Positions 61,334 to 64,000 of a stretch of 64,000 bases of DNA are shown here, one piece after another; the stretch's first letter is position 1, and each line of letters starts with the position of its first letter. The notes below the pieces were generated by a model. That model searched no databases. It saw nothing but the letters and a program-made list of their open reading frames with translations, and was not told the origin of the DNA. Made by a program: the position numbers and the translations under genes. The DNA is from Pyxidicoccus parkwaysis (GTDB taxonomy: Bacteria > Myxococcota > Myxococcia > Myxococcales > Myxococcaceae): the NCBI RefSeq assembly GCF_017301735.1, contig NZ_CP071090.1, forward strand, positions 9,600,001 to 9,664,000, written 5' to 3'.

Positions 61334-62254
61334 TCACGCCGGACGCGAGCGCCTGGGCACGTCCACCCGGTCCAGGTCCTTCACGGCGACCACGTCCTCC
61401 ACCAGGGGCTTCGCTTCGGCGACGAAGGGCGCGGTGTCGTCGTAGCGCTGCGAGAAGTGCGTGAGGACCAGCCGGCGCGCCCGGGCTTCCCGAGCCAGCT
61501 CCGCGGCCTGGAGCGCCGTCATGTGGAAGTGGTCGTGGGCTTCCCGGCGCTCGGTGTCCAGGTACGTCGACTCGCAGACCAGCAGGTCCACGCCCCGGGC
61601 GAGCCGCGCGGCGCCGTCGCACGGACGCGTGTCCATGACGAAGGCGAAGGACTGGCCCGCGCGTGCCTCGCCGACCTCCTCCACGCGCACCGTGCGGCCA
61701 CCCACCTCGACGGAGCCGCGCCGGAGCAGCTCGCCCGTCAGCGGCCCGGAGATGCCGGCCTCCGCGAGCTTCGTGGGGTTGAGCTGCACGCGCGCGTGCT
61801 CCTCGAGCCGGAAGCCGTACGTGTCCACCGCGTGCTCCAGTTTCGCGGCGGACAGCTTGAAGCCCTTCGTCTCCGCGAGCACGCCGTCCTCGGAGATGGG
61901 GCGCGGGACGATGGTCGCTGCGTCCATGAAGATGGTGGCGTGGCGGAGCCGCTCGAAGAAGGCCTGCCCCGACGCGGGGTAATGGATTTCCACCGGGTGC
62001 TTCGCGCGGTCCAATGACAGACGTTGGATGATGCCGGGCAGCCCGAGCGCGTGGTCACCGTGGAAGTGCGTGACGCAGATGCGAGTGATTTGCGTGGCGG
62101 ACAGGCCCGCGAGCGTCATCTGGCGCTGGGTGCCTTCTCCGGGGTCGAACAGGATTCCCTCCTCGTCCCAGCGGAGGAAGTAGGCGTTGTGGTTCCGGTG
62201 GCGCGTGGGCACCTGGCTGGCGGAACCGAGGACGATGAGCTCGCGGCTGGACAT
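61334..62254 (-). CDS. rnz: Ribonuclease Z
   Basis: A 306-residue metallo-beta-lactamase-fold enzyme that cuts the 3' trailer from tRNA precursors. Motifs are 'FDPGEGTQRQM' (the PxKxRN-equivalent region), the HxHxDH motif 'THFHGDHALGLPG', the exosite-like stretch around 'RLEEHARVQL', 'FVMDTRP', 'LLVCESTYLD' and 'LVLTHFSQRYDD', the last carrying the late metal-ligand His. The ATG at 62254 has GGGGGAG upstream. The gene is divergent from the PilT/GspE-like ATPase gene. Confidence 0.93.
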   Translation of the reverse strand: MSSRELIVLGSASQVPTRHRNHNAYFLRWDEEGILFDPGEGTQRQMTLAGLSATQITRICVTHFHGDHALGLPGIIQRLSLDRAKHPVEIHYPASGQAFFERLRHATIFMDAATIVPRPISEDGVLAETKGFKLSAAKLEHAVDTYGFRLEEHARVQLNPTKLAEAGISGPLTGELLRRGSVEVGGRTVRVEEVGEARAGQSFAFVMDTRPCDGAARLARGVDLLVCESTYLDTERREAHDHFHMTALQAAELAREARARRLVLTHFSQRYDDTAPFVAEAKPLVEDVVAVKDLDRVDVPRRSRPA

Positions 62255-62401
62255 GGCAGGGACTCCCCCGTGCGAAGAATGGCACCCCGACGGGACCTCG
62301 TGCAGGGGTCTGACACCGGGAGGGCGGGCTGTGGGAGGCTGCGCGCCTCTCGCTTTCGATGGAGTCGCCCCCTGAGCTCGTTCTCCACGCCCCTCGCCCA
62401 G

Positions 62402-63385
62402 GTGATTGCCAATCTGCTCGCAGTGCTCTCGGACGCGGGCCGTCGCGTCGCGGAGCCCCCCGCTCCGCCGCTCACGATGGAGGACGCCGCGTTGGCGCTG
62501 TTCTCCATCGCGGCGCAGGCGCGGGCCGCGCTCTTCTCGGTGTGGGCCGAGGAGGAGGAGGACGGGCAGGTCGCCTCGGGCATCTCGGTGTTCTTCAACG
62601 TGCCGGATGAGCCTGGGACGGAGGGGCTGCTCGCGACGAAGCGCGAGCCGGTGCGGGTGCCGCTCGCGCTGGAGCTCTACCGTCCTTTGGGCGAGGCCAT
62701 CGCCGAACTCGCGAAGCGGGGCTCCGAGGCGAAGCGGCACCGGCGGGGCAGCGTGCCGTTTCCCTTCGACGCGCAGGACCCAGGCACCGTATTCCGCGTC
62801 CTCTTCACGGACGGAGAATTGGGGACCTGGGTGACGGCGACAGCGCGGGACAGGGCGACGCGGGCGGCCTTCCCGTCGTTCTCGGAACTGCCGCTGTCGA
62901 GAGAGGACGCGGCCTTTCTGGAGGACACCTTCTTCCGGCTGGACTCGCTGTTCCAGGGGAAGCTGGTGGTCTTCAGCGGAGAGCGGGGCTCGGGGCGGAG
63001 CACGTCGCTCCATGCGGCGATGGAGGCGCTGCCCGACGACGTGCGTGGGTTCGCCGCGCTGGAGACGCCAAGGGCGCTCGACCCGCGCCTCGCCATGGTG
63101 AACCCCGGCTCGGCGGGCATGGTGAACGTGCTGAGGGCCTTTTTGAGACAGGACCCGGATGTGGTGATGGCGGACGAAGCGCGCACGCCCGAGGAGCTGG
63201 AAATGCTGCTCAAGGCGTCGATGACGGGCCATGCGACGGCAGCCGTCATCGAGGCGCCGACGCCCGTGGCCGCGCTGGCTCGGATTCAGGAAGCCGTGCC
63301 CGGGCTGCCTGTCTCACCGCTCATCGTGCATCACGTGCGGGACGCGCAGACCGGTGCACGACGCATCACCGTGCATCGGGGCTGA
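62402..63385 (+). CDS. PilT/GspE-like secretion ATPase, degenerate
   Basis: About 327 residues. The C-terminal 160 residues follow the type II/IV secretion ATPase plan: Walker A 'FSGERGSGRSTSLHAAMEAL' with Arg in place of the usual Lys, an Asp-box-like 'LETPRALDPRLAMVN', Walker B 'RQDPDVVMADEARTPEE' and a His-box-like 'SMTGHATAAVIEAPTPVAAL'. The N-terminal half is a domain I do not recognise ('LTMEDAALALFSIAAQARAALFSVWAEEEEDGQVASGI'). Loss of the P-loop lysine suggests weak or no ATPase activity. The start is unclear; GTG 62402 is a guess without a good binding site. No pilin or secretin genes are near. Confidence 0.7.
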   Translation: MIANLLAVLSDAGRRVAEPPAPPLTMEDAALALFSIAAQARAALFSVWAEEEEDGQVASGISVFFNVPDEPGTEGLLATKREPVRVPLALELYRPLGEAIAELAKRGSEAKRHRRGSVPFPFDAQDPGTVFRVLFTDGELGTWVTATARDRATRAAFPSFSELPLSREDAAFLEDTFFRLDSLFQGKLVVFSGERGSGRSTSLHAAMEALPDDVRGFAALETPRALDPRLAMVNPGSAGMVNVLRAFLRQDPDVVMADEARTPEELEMLLKASMTGHATAAVIEAPTPVAALARIQEAVPGLPVSPLIVHHVRDAQTGARRITVHRG

Positions 63386-63468
63386 GCTGCTGGGACTCAT
63401 GCGCCCGCGCGGAATGCGAAGTCGCGTGAGTGCCGCATCATCGTTCATCGGCGCCAGGCCGCTCGGTC

Positions 63469-64000
63469 TCAAACGAACCCGCGAGGAGGCATGGCGGGCG
63501 AGCGGTGCAGCCAATTGTCCTCGGGGTACATGGCGGTGCCGTCGATGAGGTGCAGCGAGTAGGCGTGGCGACTCTTCGGCGAGGTGTTGGGTCCGCTGCG
63601 GTGGGGCAGCAGTCCGTGGAGCACCACGAGCGTGCCCTTCTCCACCTCCAGAGGGAGCATGCCGTCTTCAGGCACGGGCGTGGCGTCGAGCACGCGGAAC
63701 GCGGTGCCTCCGCCCTCGGCGCGAACGAAGCGCTTCTTGAGACCCAGCCGATGTCCACCGGGCAGCGCCCACAGGCAGCCGTTCTCCAGCGTCGCGTCTT
63801 CGAGCGCGAACCAGAAGCCGAGGCAGGTGGTGGGCTCCGTGTAGAGGAACGTGGAGTCCTGGTGCGAGTTCACCTCGCCGCCGATGTGGGGCTGCTTGAA
63901 GATGTACATGGATTGCAGGAGCAGGGGCTTCTGCATTCCCAACTCGGAGGCCAGTGAGGCCAGCGCGGGCGTACGGGAGAACCGGTCGAAGCGCGGGTCC
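63469..64000 (-). CDS. Phytanoyl-CoA dioxygenase (PhyH) family protein, partial
   Basis: The window holds the C-terminal 176 residues or so; the N-terminus lies beyond the right edge. The metal motif is present: HxD in 'GGEVNSHQDSTFLYTEP' and the distal His in 'VVLHGLLPHRSGPN', with a following Arg in 'SRHAYSLHLID' for 2-oxoglutarate. 'ATLENGCLWALPGGHRLGLKKRF' is a typical PhyH stretch. Such Fe(II)/2-oxoglutarate enzymes hydroxylate CoA esters or secondary metabolites. The substrate cannot be judged. The frame runs open to the last base. Confidence 0.85.
   Translation of the reverse strand, partial: DPRFDRFSRTPALASLASELGMQKPLLLQSMYIFKQPHIGGEVNSHQDSTFLYTEPTTCLGFWFALEDATLENGCLWALPGGHRLGLKKRFVRAEGGGTAFRVLDATPVPEDGMLPLEVEKGTLVVLHGLLPHRSGPNTSPKSRHAYSLHLIDGTAMYPEDNWLHRSPAMPPRGFV

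Noticed and set aside
62024..62401. Extension of the PilT/GspE-like gene upstream to 62024
   Set aside because: It would overlap the opposite RNase Z gene completely in this part and the peptide shows no homology; it is a shadow frame.

Overview
The window is about 70% GC, densely packed and uses GTG/TTG starts freely. Several gene families are typical of myxobacteria of the Myxococcaceae/Cystobacterineae type: a DUF2381 protein, a TIGR02270-like protein, a Ser/Thr kinase fused to PilZ, a sigma-54 activator with its own N-terminal HTH, and an IF-3 gene that appears to start with ATC and carries a long C-terminal tail, as described for the Myxococcus dsg gene. I see no rRNA, tRNA, CRISPR array, prophage or insertion sequence.

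Left part (1-36 kb): mostly independent chromosomal genes. These are a SUKH-type immunity-like protein, gluconokinase, a SWIM-finger ATP-dependent DNA ligase, a Ser/Thr kinase-PilZ protein, a Cys-rich lipoprotein, a neutral ceramidase whose catalytic Ser is replaced by Thr, a PAS/GAF histidine kinase, a hexapeptide acyltransferase, a DUF488 protein, and an HDAC-like deacetylase. Next come a secreted lipase with its foldase, PAP2, two ExbD genes without ExbB, an aldehyde dehydrogenase, an unusual sigma-54 activator, a CtaA/COX15 protein, a DUF2381/lipoprotein pair, an OpuB-type osmolyte ABC transporter, an LRR protein, an O-methyltransferase, a DUF4142 lipoprotein, an ArsR-methyltransferase fusion and S-adenosylhomocysteinase.

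Central region (36.9-44.2 kb): the most remarkable part. Nine tightly packed genes, most with 4-base start/stop overlaps, lie between a strong terminator/promoter pair and a second terminator. They encode two membrane B-box zinc-finger proteins, a YukD-like ubiquitin-fold protein, an E1-like ThiF enzyme, a membrane-anchored JAMM (Rpn11-like) isopeptidase, a polytopic FHA protein, a membrane RING-like protein, a membrane-anchored trypsin-like protease and an E2/UBC protein with an HPN motif and catalytic Cys. This looks like a complete, membrane-associated bacterial ubiquitin-like conjugation and deconjugation system with an E3 candidate.

44.2-49.2 kb: a contact-dependent/T6SS-type effector islet. 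It has a TIGR02270-like protein, a DUF4150 PAAR-like tip protein, a catalytically degenerate ketosynthase-fold protein, an AHH-type nuclease toxin, and Imm11-like and Imm49-like immunity proteins.

49.2-59.3 kb (minus strand): a yfaP-T-A-S-Q-type operon. It carries a bacterial alpha-2-macroglobulin with an intact CLEQ thioester motif and a YfaQ-like protein combining an HExxH segment, penicillin-binding-protein motifs and a SpoIID-like domain. The right end has a VOC protein, infC, RNase Z, a PilT/GspE-like ATPase and a phytanoyl-CoA dioxygenase cut by the window edge.
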